From Neoechinorhynchus agilis (taxonomy: Eukaryota > Acanthocephala), in the NCBI GenBank assembly GCA_051530055.1, contig JBMGUZ010000015.1:1-49290 (forward strand): a stretch of DNA of 49,290 nt. Reading direction: 5' to 3'. Positions 11,572-21,719 of the stretch are shown here, piece after piece. Under the pieces are notes generated by a model. It was not told the DNA's origin. It searched no databases and saw only the letters and a program-made list of their open reading frames with translations. The position numbers were made by a program, and so were the translations under genes. Positions within the stretch are counted from its first letter, which is position 1. The number at the start of each line of letters is the position of its first letter.

Positions 11572-14344
11572 ATGGCTGGGCGCTCCTTGGTTGAATGCAT
11601 TAATGCATTGGAGATTGACAATGAAGCTTTAATCACTAACAATTCAGACGATGTAAGTATCTTTTTTAGAAGGATAAATCCTTTTGCGCTGTGAGTAGAG
11701 TGCATTTATAAACGCAAATCGAACCGGGATTGTGTTTGCAATCGATGGTGTTCAATCGAGTTCAAATCATATTGCTCTTTCATTTGACGCCTGTTCAACT
11801 TGTGTCCAAAGCATTATCCACGATGACGATCTCGTCGCTGTGTTGATCTTCGGAACAATCGATGAGCGGTTGAAGCGGATTGCTAGGTTGTGGCACCAAG
11901 CAGATGATATCGGAGACATTTTAATGAGTAACGACTTGGTCGATGGTGTACGGATCGTCTGTGATCTGCAGCAACCCAGTGCAGATATTGTACTGAAACT
12001 TGAACGATGTGCCAAACTTGTTGAGGTTGAGAATTTCGATCAAGCGATAGCTAAGTGCCCATTGAATGAGGTGTTATGGGAATCCACGAGGTCTATGTGG
12101 ATTAATTTATCTTTTAATCTTTTGGTATTGACTGGTTCATTCTTTGCCAATATAAATAACTAGGATAAATTAAAAAAATTGATGTTTCGCCGCTCTATAA
12201 CAACAAATTTTAAAATGATTTTGCATTTACTATACCAATCAAAAAATTTAAATGGAGTTATTGTTTAGGTCTAAAGCCGGTAAATGATTATTTATTAAAG
12301 ACGTTTCGAACCTCGTCGAGAACAAACTGATGATGAACCCTACGAGGTTCGAAACGTTTTTAATCGAAATAATCATTTCCCGCAAGTGTAGACTTCTAAA
12401 CAATAATTCCACTAATCAATATACCCCGGTACCTCCTCGCACATATCGACAAAAATTTAAATACTTTCAACGTTTTAATTATGATTTCGGCACTTTGATT
12501 TTTTGCGAGATTATCCTAGATATTTAATTCTCTCTTTAAACCACCGTTGATTCTTGCTTAAATGTGTATTGTCAACACGTAGATAATGCCCTTTTACGCA
12601 AATGATGGATAGATATAAAATCCTGAAAATAATCCTTGGAATTACTCAGGTTATATGTTTTCTTGGTGAGATATTTCAAATGTCTTCTTTTTTATCATGT
12701 ATATTAATATTTTGAAAGTATTCTAATGCTTTTCAGTCTTAATGACCTTTTTATTTATTACATCCACAAGGACTTCATACAAGAATATTTTCGCGTAGTC
12801 CAAAGCTGGCTCGAGTTAACACTTCTCGGCGGCGCATCATTATATTTACCGATAATCCCGACCCTTATAATAACGACCTCGATGGGCGGCGACAAGTCTT
12901 ACAGCGAGCGAAGGATCTATTTGACTCACATATTTGTATTGATGTAATCCCAACATCAAGTGGATACTTTGACTACAAACAGTTCCATCAACACCTCATG
13001 ATGTTGAATGATGAACAGATCGATGCAATTCAGACGAATAACTCGCCAAATCAAGTTTGCTGTGACCGGGTGAAAGCCTTTAAGCGACGTGTTCAGCGTC
13101 CCTTCTGTCGAGTTATTTTTCGAATCCTTGCAGGAACTAAGAAGCCATGCGAAATTCCACTTGTGGCTTATTCTTTAAAACAAGGAGTTTCTGTATTAAT
13201 TTGGGTATTAATCCGGAACTTCTTGGATATCGCGACGACAAGCGGCACCTTTGAAAATGAATGTGCATAGGCGGACAAATATTCCGGTGGAGTCTTGTTC
13301 AGAAATCCATCAAAAGGGTCGCAATGAAGAAGACGATTTTGTCGTTTTACCTTCGGAAATCGCTTATTGTATTAACCTAGCAGGAAAAAAGGCGGTGTTT
13401 GTTCCTGAGGAATTAGCTTCCATTCAATGCCAGATTGTGAAACGAGTGTCTTACATTTTTTAATTGTCCTAAAATCTTGTTCTCGCTCTGCTTTAGTTTC
13501 TCAACATCAATGCACGAGTGCTTTTATAGTCGAAATATGGTATTGCCGGAAGTAAAACTAATAAAAACAAGATATCCGAACAAAAAATTATTTAATTTGC
13601 TAATTATAGTCAGAATGATCATAGTCGTGGTACATTCAGCCAATTACTGTTTAAACCTATTTTTCTTATCTGTAATTGTTCCTCGTGTGGGATCAACATA
13701 ATAGTGCTACTATCAAAAGACACTGGTTTTTTAATGAAACACTTGACAAACCTAGTCAAGCTTCGTTGACCCTTATTGGATTTAAACCGCGGTCAAAACT
13801 AGATTATAGTCTGTACTTAAAACCTGGATACTTTATAACTGGTTGTAGGGAAAGTCGTACATTCTTAACGGCTCTTCAGCGAAGATGCATTGAACGATCA
13901 ATATTCGCTGTCGCAAGAATGAAGCTTCGTATTAATTCCCCCTGTTACTTTGTGGCCCTTGTTCCATCCAGAAATGAACCAGGATTCATCGTGCAAATAT
14001 TGCCATTCGCAGACGATTTCAGAGATCTGACCGATGTTTTGAAAGACGTTGCGATTGATGTACCCAATGATGATGTATTAGATTTGATGGGTTCGGTTAT
14101 ACGTAAATTAAGTTTCACTTTTGACCCAAAGCAGTTTCCGAATCCCCACATTGAATGTGTTCAGCGAGCCATAAGATTGATTGCACTCGACAAAGAAGAT
14201 AATGACAGTTTTGAAGATCGGTCAATGCCGAAAATCGATGAGAAGGTGGCTGGCCCGATTCTTGATAAATTGAAGACCCTAAGTGCGCCTTCTAGGAAAC
14301 GAAAAGAAGATAGTGAACAATCAAGAGCAAAGAAGAAGAAATAA
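11572..14344 (+). CDS. XRCC6: Ku70 (XRCC6-like) DNA end-binding protein, five exons
   Basis: Ku70 pairs with Ku80 to bind broken DNA ends in non-homologous end joining. Inferred exons are 11572-11652, 11699-12090, 12784-13184, 13243-13447 and 13720-14344, giving about 567 residues with consistent phases. Family matches include the vWA start (GIVFAIDG), the stretch LVAVLIFGT, NEVLW joined to RIFS, RRRIIIFTDNPDP, the core strand VVLPSE, LTLIGFKPR, CYFVALVPS, PGFIVQILPFADD, and the C-terminal arm helix (PHIECVQRAIRLIALD). The tail is basic (APSRKRKEDSEQSRAKKKK, nuclear-signal-like), and the SAP domain that ends vertebrate Ku70 (609 residues) is absent. Intron 1 is only 46 nt. The intron between 13184 and 13243 fits frame only as GA-AG; a one-base error or decay is the alternative. 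It is single copy in this window. Confidence 0.85.
12265..12395. repeat. Near-perfect inverted repeat inside Ku70 intron 2
   Basis: Arms of about 37-50 nt (12268-12315 and 12342-12392) share GAAATGATTATTT and ACGTTTCGAACCTCGT in opposite orientations around a 26-nt loop. The right half reads CTGATGA (12327-12333), T, GAACC, loop CTACGA, GGTTC, GAAAC. That is the layout seen at the end of Penelope-like elements and resembles a hammerhead core. It is probably a small foldback relic of such element ends. Confidence 0.72.
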
Positions 14345-14383
14345 AATTGTGTAGTAATTCGTCTGGCGAAATCTCGACTAAAT

Positions 14384-14805
14384 ATATACTGTTGTTATCT
14401 TGGATTATTATCTTCGGGGGTCAAGTTCAATAATTTATTTCCGATATTTCACGTCGGATAATTCCGACATTATCAAGGTTTGTCACCTAAAAAACGAACA
14501 TGGTTATCATCGGACAACATGTTCATCAGACCCCGCCCTCGTTCCTTGGCTCGTTGTCCATTAGAACCTCTGAGCTAGAGCACCACTATGTTTTCAATGG
14601 TAATTTCAAACTGATACGATGATTTTATTACCTTCCATGAGTTGAACTAAGCAGCCTATTTCTATGGCTTCCATTATCAACCGATTCCGTAAATGTGGCT
14701 TTACGCTAGTCACATTAGCATGTCGGAATTATCCGGCGAAATATCGGAAATTAGTGAACTTGTATCCCGGATGGCAAAACTAACAACAGAAAATATACTG
14801 TTGTT
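14384..14805. mobile_element. Small foldback element with a 13-bp target-site duplication
   Basis: The 13-mer ATATACTGTTGTT occurs at 14384-14396 and 14793-14805 and bounds about 396 bp. Inside, two inverted copies of one motif lie near the ends: about 14433-14480 (read on minus, ATGTCGGAATTATCCGAC, then GAAATATCGG) and 14720-14752 (ATGTCGGAATTATCCGGC, then GAAATATCGG). No coding capacity is seen. The stem/GAAA layout again resembles Penelope-like termini. It inserted just 3' of Ku70. Confidence 0.68.
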
Positions 14806-14989
14806 TTTTCAGATTTCAGTTTTTAAAGATATTAACTGCGTTTATGCAGATTCTCTCTCTAAGCCTTACTTAATTAAGGATCTTTATTTGTTCTTGTTGG
14901 AGGTTCATTGATAAATAATACGAATTCTTTGTAAACTTAAGTAACCTTAAAGGATGGCTGGCGCAGCCAGAACTTCATCGTTTGCACTC

Positions 14990-15590
14990 TATTAGTTAGG
15001 TTGTGTTTCAAGGAGATGAGTCCAAATTATCGGCACTGTGATCCGAAAATATACGCCACTTTACGTACACTTCGGGTCTACCGATTTGTGTCGAATATCG
15101 TTGCCGGTGTGGAATGATCGTGGATCCACTGGGGAGACATGGTCTTGTTTGCAACAAATCAGGGGGGTCGTTTCTCACGGCATTCTGAATTGAACGACGT
15201 AATTTCGCGTGCCCTGAATACGATGAAGGTCCCAAACATTTTAGAGCCAAGAAACCTGTGCAGGCTAGATGGTCGTCGTCCGGATGGCGTCACCGTATTC
15301 CCGTGGCGAGAAGGCAAATGTCTTCTCCAGGAGGTTTGTGGTGCAGTCCCCAGGAGGAGCGGCTACTGCCGTGGAGGACCGAAAGGTGGCGAAATATAAA
15401 GAATTAAGTAGGTATCACGTTTTTGTACCCTTTTGAGTGGAGACTCTTGGTGCGCTCGGTAGCTGGACACTTAGATTTACGAAGGAGTTATCGAGTAGAC
15501 TCCAGGCCAATACAGGAAATACAAGAGCTGGTGCCTTCCTGCGCCAAAACATTGGTCTCGCGATCGGCACGCCTCTTCGCCTTTCACAGG
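14990..15590 (+). mobile_element. 3' fragment of a non-LTR retrotransposon (restriction-like endonuclease type)
   Basis: Translation shows a C-x-C...H-x3-C knuckle (CRCGMIVDPLGRHGLVC), then GGRFSRHSELNDVISRAL, LEPRNLCRLDGRRPDG, FPW and, in another frame, the family's end region (TRAGAFLRQNIGLAIG). An R-P-D followed by a W/D-rich strand is what one expects of the PD-(D/E)xK endonuclease of R2/NeSL-type elements. Assigning it to that superclass is my inference. Several frame changes are present, so it is a dead 3' end. It runs into a second copy at about 15640. Confidence 0.7.
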
Positions 15591-15639
15591 CCAGTTCTTC
15601 GCGCTGGTGACAGTTCTGAGGGGTCGTTGGTCAGCTCAA

Positions 15640-17360
15640 TTAAAGATAGGGCCGTCTCCTTCGATCAACTCTTTTCAGCACAATTCGAGCTACCTATCGT
15701 GGGCCTACAGAAAACCCTACACACGGTAATTTTCCGGCTAGGTCCATATGGGAACGTGCCTCTTCGAAAATTGCGGATGGTGATGTCCGGGGAGCTGTTC
15801 GCATCCTTTCCTCCTCAGAAGTTTTTACCCAGGTTAACGAGGAAACTCTCAAAACCCTGAACCAAAAACATCCTCCATCGGAGGCACCAAAACTCCCAAC
15901 TTTTCCAATCGCTGCCTCGAAGTCTCCCTGCTCTGTAAAGGAACTCATTTCAGCGATATCTTCTTTTGCTAGTGGATCCGGTCATGGGCAAGCTGCCAAG
16001 ATCGGGGTTGAGCTCAATACCTCGAAGTATGAGCTGTCTGTGATGAATACAGAAAACGCTGTTAGTCAAATTGAGATCCATAATAGTTTTACGCAGCTAG
16101 CACCTAACATCAAAATAATCTCGCGCGCTCAACTGCCTCTTTTGGGTAGCTGCGTTTTTGATATAAATATACCCGAGGATATCGTCCAAATAGCGCCAAG
16201 AGTCGAATTGCTCTGCGTGTGTACGAAGGAACTTCCATCCCATTAGGCATTATTCTTGATAAAGAATGCCCTGTTCCGTCCGAAGTTGTTGTACAAATTG
16301 CGTACAGCGCATTCTTCAAACATCGACACTCCTTGGGGGAAATCGATGAGAGGTGTCTCGAAGGGATTTTAAATATTTAACTGTCGGATGAGGCATGGAG
16401 ACAAGCTTCCTTGCCTGTATCTTACGGCGGTTTGGGTATCCGTAAAACAGCCGATGTCGCAATTTCGGCCTTTTTAGCTTCCAATGAGGACAGCCGAAAG
16501 TTGGTCGAGAAATTGTTGGAAAAAGAGTTTTTACTTGATGAAAATTTTAAAGAGGCGGTCTTCGAATTTTGCCGCATTACGCAGTGCGATCAGGCTCCCT
16601 TGAGAGGCAGACAGACAGTTTGGGACAAACCTTTAATCACGCGAGTTCACGACTCAATGCTTTCCGACGCGCGTGATGAGATGACTCGAGCTCGATTGTA
16701 GGCGGTCTCTTCGAAGGAATCTGGTGCCTGGCTGAATGTCGTTCCGATTTCTTCTCTCGGAAATTTACTCACAGACGAAACAGTGAGGATCGCAGAGTCC
16801 TTACGACTTGGTCTCCCGATTTGGGTCCCACACTGCTGTCGTTGTGGAGCCCTTGTGGATACTACGGGTAGACACGGTATCGTCTGTCGCCAGTCCGGTG
16901 GCAGGTATGCTCGCCACGCCGAAATTAACTTGGTGATTAGTGACTCGATGGTCGAAGACCGGACTGGGAAACTGTGTTCCCGTGACTAAAAGGGAAATCC
17001 CTTCTCTGGGACGCCACTTGTGTGGACACCCTTGCCCTCTCCAATCTAAGATACTCCTCGCGATGTGAAGGAGGCGCTGCAATTGCCGCGGAGGAACGCA
17101 AGCGGAGGAATTAAGCCGAACTCTTGAAGGCACACCACTTCGTCCTTTTCGGCGTTGAGACGCTCGGAGCCTTCGTTGCTGAGGCCAAGAACTTCACGGC
17201 GGATCTGTCAAGGAAGATGAGGATCGCAACCGGAGATCCAAGAGCAGAAACGTTCTTACTGCAAAACATAGGTCTCGCGATCCAGCGCGGCAACGCTACA
17301 AGTGTTCTTACGACGATTCCGAGTGGGGGAAAGGATGGATCTGGTAAGTTTGTGAAATAG
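15640..17360 (+). mobile_element. Second non-LTR retrotransposon fragment, same family, longer
   Basis: Pieces in several frames follow family order: a segment near 15770-15960 with a DGDVRGAVRIL-like stretch and KHPPSEAPKL; LPVSYGGLGIRKTADVAISA near 16411; the zinc knuckle CRCGALVDTTGRHGIVC near 16840; and the end region FGVETLGAFVAEAKNFTADL and LLQNIGLAIQRGN near 17150-17300. The reverse-transcriptase core is missing between about 16020 and 16400. Multiple stops and frame changes make it inactive. It is about 65-75% similar to the other copies here, suggesting an old family. Confidence 0.75.
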
Positions 17361-18370
17361 ACATGTCTTTCACTCTTTCCTCATTAATTATTGTTGACTA
17401 ATAACTAGTATGCCACACACACCAGTAGTCGATCCACCACTAGTTTTTCTCTCAAATAAATCTATGTATATACTTTATAATACGTATTGGGCTCTTTAAA
17501 AACAAAAATTAGCCACGTTTTTCTTTTGTCACATAAAGAAACCTTACTAAAGGAATTTACGGTAAATAAATTTCAGAAAGAGAGAATTTCCAGCGATCAA
17601 TACTGTTTCTTAAAAATGTAGAACCTTTATTTTGCGTTTATCTGAACTTCTAAGATGTAATCAATAATTTTTCCTGCTCATTAGGGCGCATCGATTTAGC
17701 AAGACTTCTGAGATCTGGTAAGCCATCCAAATTGCAGTTAAAATTGCAAACTTAAAATGTTCTAACACATGGATAACGATTTTAAATTGCAGCAATCTTA
17801 GGCTCGTTGTAGACATTGTACGATTGTTTCTTTTTATAGTGTTTGCTTGGACTTTCCAAGACTTTATTCCGGATCACATCTTGTGCAAAAGTTGCGAAAA
17901 ATGATTGCCCTGCAAAATTAAAGACTAGATTAAGCAAAGACAAAACTACGAGTGTGATACGTAGAAAACTTTGAAGCCTAATTTATTGGTTTTGTAGGTA
18001 TTACCAACAATTGGTTAACACCTAGTTCGTGACGGACATATGTGCATTATGGAGATGTGGTGACCATATCCCCGGTTTTTTATGACATTTTATTAGGACA
18101 TTTCGGGAGGAAGCCTCGCCTTATCAGTCACCTGAAAAGTTCCCGGATTATAATCACCACAAAGAATTTTCTCTTGATGATACAGGCATTATATTGATCG
18201 CTATAAAATGTAGAACGATTGTTCATTTTCACGCCATAAAATAATGTGACTCGTAGCAAGAGTTTATACCAAAGGCAGGATACAAAATTCCCATCGTTCT
18301 TGTAACGCTAACATTGACGTGAGTTCATGAAGGTGGTAGACGAGCTCCCTCGTTCTCGTAGATTCCTTTA
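17361..18370. other. Intergenic, no gene seen
   Basis: AT-rich sequence between a retroelement relic and the lamin gene. Near 18090-18125 the minus strand reads CTGATAAGGCGAGG followed by CCTCCCGAAAT, a further weak match to the Penelope-like terminal layout. The lamin promoter presumably lies in the last few hundred bases, but I see no clear TATA or initiator. Confidence 0.5.
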
Positions 18371-18430
18371 ATGACGCATATTTCCCATAGCGTCTACACA
18401 TTCTCTTTTTATCATACACTACTTTCATAC

Positions 18431-19816
18431 ATGGCACCAAAGCCATTTCGATCAATCCATATAACTCATAAAAGCTCGGAGCGATCATCACCGGACATTA
18501 GGTTAATGTCTCCGTCAAGTCCACGCCATATCAGTCGAGTCCAGGAAAAAGAAGAGCTTCAAACCCTGAATGATCGCCTTGCCTCGTATATTGAGCGAGT
18601 CAATAGGTTGGAGGCGGACAACGCTAAACTGAAGGCAGAGATCTCAAATTACCAAGAACGGCATTCACAAGATGGTAGTCGAGTGAACACTATTTATGAT
18701 GCTGAAATCCAGGAACTTCGCAAAACATTAGATGAGGTTTCAAAAGACCGAGCTCGATTGGCAATTGAGGCGGGAAAACACTCAAGTGAAGCGGTCAATG
18801 CTGCAAATAAATTGACAAAATGCGAAAAACAACTGAAGCAGCTGGAAGTTAGGTTGAGGAAATTCGAGGGCGAGAACGCTGATTTGAAGGCTAAGCAAGG
18901 TCGAATTTTGCTAGACGTCGGTCGTAAAACAGACGAAGTTGTAAACTTAAAATCTAATCTAAATGATGCTGAACGTCAGCTTTCTAAAATTAGACGCGAA
19001 CTTGAAGATGAAACTATGCTTAGGGTTGATCTCGGAAATCAGGTCAACTCTCTCAAAGAGGATGCACAATTCAAAGCTCAAATACGCAAAAAGCAAATTG
19101 ATGAGCTTTCGCATCAACGAAGGACGGAAGTTAAGCGAGTAGATGAACGAATAAAGCAAGAATACGACGGTAAATTTATTGCGGAACTTAACAAGATTAG
19201 AACGGAAACTGAGGCCAAAATAAGCGAGATGCGCGACGAGGTTGAGCAGGGCTACAATCGAAGACTAGTGGAAGCACAAGAATCGAGCAAACGACAAGCA
19301 GCAAGTATGTTGAATCTAAAAGAAGATCTACAGGCATTAAGGCTAAAAGTCAATACACTCATTGCAGAACGTCACGATTTGCGCGGCAAATGCACTGAAA
19401 TGGAGGAAAAAATCAGAGTTTTGGAAGATGAAATCGGAGATCGACAGCGAAAATTCGACGAACAATTGGGGTTGAGAGATGCAGAAATCAGTGAGTTGAA
19501 GAAGAAATGCAATGAAATGAATGCAGTGTATCAGGATTTATTGAATATGAAAGTGAGTCTTGACCGCGAGATTTCAGAATACGCAAAGCTGATCGAATCA
19601 GGAGAAGAACTATTGCACTTAAAGTCAAGAGCTCGTTTTCAAGAGATATTTATCACGACCTCCGCAAAAAGGAAAAAAATCGATCAACCATTTGCTGACA
19701 AAAGAACTAAATCATTGAACGAGAGCACTGGAGTAAGCGGTTTGGTAAGTACAACAATTGAGATAATTGATGAAGGTAGTGATGCGGGAACGTTTGTAAA
19801 ACATTCCAATAAATGA
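18431..19816 (+). CDS. Nuclear lamin-like intermediate filament protein with a shortened tail
   Basis: Lamins polymerise under the inner nuclear membrane. The head has the mitotic kinase-type site MSPSSPR directly before the coil-1A start (QEKEELQTLNDRLASYIERV). A coiled-coil rod of about 360 residues follows and ends in the helix-termination segment SLDREISEYAKLIESGEELL. That length fits the long coil 1B of lamins and protostome filaments. The tail is only 61 residues: a basic signal (SAKRKKI), then IEIIDEGSDAGTFVK, which resembles the first strand of the lamin Ig-like tail domain, then a stop. There is no complete Ig fold and no CaaX box. I chose the ATG at 18431 because it gives a normal ~36-residue head; an upstream in-frame ATG at 18371 adds 20 hydrophobic residues. 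No introns interrupt the rod. It may be a retrocopy, a truncated gene, or a genuinely tail-reduced lamin. Confidence 0.85.
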   Translation: MAPKPFRSIHITHKSSERSSPDIRLMSPSSPRHISRVQEKEELQTLNDRLASYIERVNRLEADNAKLKAEISNYQERHSQDGSRVNTIYDAEIQELRKTLDEVSKDRARLAIEAGKHSSEAVNAANKLTKCEKQLKQLEVRLRKFEGENADLKAKQGRILLDVGRKTDEVVNLKSNLNDAERQLSKIRRELEDETMLRVDLGNQVNSLKEDAQFKAQIRKKQIDELSHQRRTEVKRVDERIKQEYDGKFIAELNKIRTETEAKISEMRDEVEQGYNRRLVEAQESSKRQAASMLNLKEDLQALRLKVNTLIAERHDLRGKCTEMEEKIRVLEDEIGDRQRKFDEQLGLRDAEISELKKKCNEMNAVYQDLLNMKVSLDREISEYAKLIESGEELLHLKSRARFQEIFITTSAKRKKIDQPFADKRTKSLNESTGVSGLVSTTIEIIDEGSDAGTFVKHSNK

Positions 19817-19886
19817 CCGAACAGTGCAACCCACATTACAGCAAAAAAATTACAAAGCAATCTAAGCTGATTGTCACTCCGGCGAT

Positions 19887-19895
19887 TTTAAATAA
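19887..19895 (+). terminator. Putative polyadenylation signal of the lamin gene
   Basis: An AATAAA hexamer sits about 75 bases after the lamin stop codon, before the retroelement relic begins at about 19925. If used, the truncated tail would be the natural protein end. Confidence 0.4.
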
Positions 19896-19924
19896 AAACC
19901 TGGCCAAAAGCTTTGATCTCATAT

Positions 19925-20640
19925 CTCGACCAAATCTTACCAACATTTACACAACACCTCTGGATCACTCAGTTGCCGTCCTGCTGTAACGGTCGAAAGG
20001 ACGGATGCAGTGTTACCTCGTAACACAGCCCGACTTATGTTTTGTAGGAGGAATGCTCCTGCCCTCGGATCGCCAGTGATTCGTCTGAGTCTCTTAGACA
20101 ATTGCTTGAAGCGGTCCTGCGCCGTGGTACCAAACGATCTGAGTGCCTCGACGACGTCCCGGTATTTTGTCTTTTTGCGGACCGCAGCGGCGCTGGAAAG
20201 TTGTTCGTATACCATTGTTCATGAAGTCATAGGAAGCTCAGGATCCCAACCCACGCATTAATTTAATATCTGGTCGCGTGAGTCTCAGGTCCGACGTAAC
20301 TTGGTCTTTGCTTCCCATTATCCATGGCAAAACGTGGAGTTTAGACAACGGTGGGAAGCATCGGTTGCAGCGGTCGCCGAAGTCCCGGTCTATCGGGGTC
20401 CGCCGTTTTGTAGCCTCCGTGTGGCATAGCCTTCGTCCGCCGATTCAGGATGTATCGCTGTTGAGGACTTTTACCCGAGCCCCTTTAGCCTACTAGTCCT
20501 TGGGGTTTCTAAGAGACCTACATAGCAACTGTGACGGCATAGGAGATTTTACTTCTCCGGCCGCTATAGCTCTGTTAACCCCTAAGGTTAGCGTGTTCCA
20601 GGTGTCACTACGAGGAAACGGGGTCTAATTTCTGACATCC
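19925..20640 (-). mobile_element. Non-LTR retrotransposon 3' fragment, reversed
   Basis: The minus-strand translation at 20215-19937 gives the end region of the same restriction-like-endonuclease family: AAAVRKKTKYRDVVEALRSF, then ITGDPRAGAFLLQNISRAVL. Further upstream (minus) an LPW...G segment near 20330 fits the endonuclease region. It is broken by frame changes. It abuts a plus-strand relative at about 20640, so the two pieces lie in opposite orientation. Confidence 0.68.
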
Positions 20641-21640
20641 CTAAGCTGCGCACAGCACTTTTTTTAGACGAAACGGTGAAAGCCTCTCTCGAAATTTTTT
20701 TAAATATTCAATTGCCGGGCGAGGCCTGGCGTCAAACGTCCTTGCCTGTGTCGTCCGGCGGTTTGGGTATCCGAAAAGCAGCCGATATTTTTCTGCCATC
20801 TTATTTGGGATCGTATGAAGCAAGCCGCAAAATAGTTCAGTCTTTTCTTGACGAGAATTACACTTTGGATGAAGATTTCGTGGAGGTCCTTAATCTATAT
20901 TGTGGAGATTCGTGCAACGAACAGGTAATCGTTAATGGTTACGAGCAATAAGTTTGGGACTCACCCCTGGTAGCGAGAATTCATAATTCTTTAATTTGAG
21001 ATTCTCGTGACCTAGTGAACCGAACCCGATTGACGGCAGTCTACTAGAGAATCAGGTGCTTGGCTCAACGCTCTCCCAATCGCTTCTGTGGGTATCCGTC
21101 TGGTACCGATGTGCACATCCCATCGTTGACGTTGCGGAGCGACCGTGGAACCATCGGGACGCCATGGTCTCGTCTGTCGGCAATCAGGCGGAAAGCACAC
21201 TCACGACACGCCGAAGTGAACGCAATGCTTTTAGCCATGCCCTGAATACTGTGAATGCGCCCAACGACCTAGAGCCGAGCAATTTTTGCCGAATCGATGG
21301 CCGTAGACCAGTGTCGCAGCATTCCCGTGGCGAGGGGAGGCAAATGCCTTCTCTGGGATGCCATTCGCAGCCAGCAACATAAAATTCGCCACCATTAAAC
21401 CAGGAGAGCAGCAACCGCCATTAAGGACCGCAAAAAATCCAAATACAGGGACCTGGGTCGAAATCATTATTTTCCCCTTTGGCATCGAGACGCTCGGGTC
21501 GTTTGGTACCGCGGCGCAAGACCTGGTGAAGCAATTGTCTTAGAGATTGAGACGAATCACTGGCGATCCGAGGGCAGGATCATTCCTCCTACAAAACATA
21601 GGTCTAACTAAACAACGAGAGGGAACGCTGCATCCGTCCT
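20641..21640 (+). mobile_element. Non-LTR retrotransposon fragment, same family
   Basis: The translation at 20676-20951 gives LPGEAWRQTSLPVSSGGLGI, then ASRKIVQSFLDENYTLDEDF, closely paralleling the copy at 16390-16600. Later frames show the zinc-knuckle and RHAEVN region near 21200 and FGIETLGSFGTAAQDLVKQL near 21480, ending with a GDPRAG-like stretch near 21570. There are several stops and frame changes. Together with 19925-20640 it separates the lamin gene from AK6. Confidence 0.72.
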
Positions 21641-21719
21641 AGAGCCATGGCATGAATGTTTGTAAATAGCTTTTTATTGAAAATTAATCTCTTAAGAGAT
21701 TATTGTTACTTTAAGCGAG

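Noticed and set aside
13477-13701. 74-codon ORF between Ku70 exons
   Set aside because: It lies in the inferred intron 13448-13719 and has no similarity to the Ku core.
13676-13719. Start of the last Ku70 exon at 13676
   Set aside because: The leading residues have no Ku similarity; an acceptor at 13719 gives the correct phase and begins close to the conserved LTLIGFKP region.
14517-14590. tRNA-like A box on the minus strand (CTAGCTCAGAGG)
   Set aside because: There is no proper B box at the right distance and no cloverleaf by eye; a SINE head is possible but unsupported.
19745-19816. Strong GTAAGT at 19745 as a lamin 5' splice site
   Set aside because: The frame beyond it still resembles the start of the lamin tail domain, and no acceptor leading into further tail sequence is seen before the retroelement.
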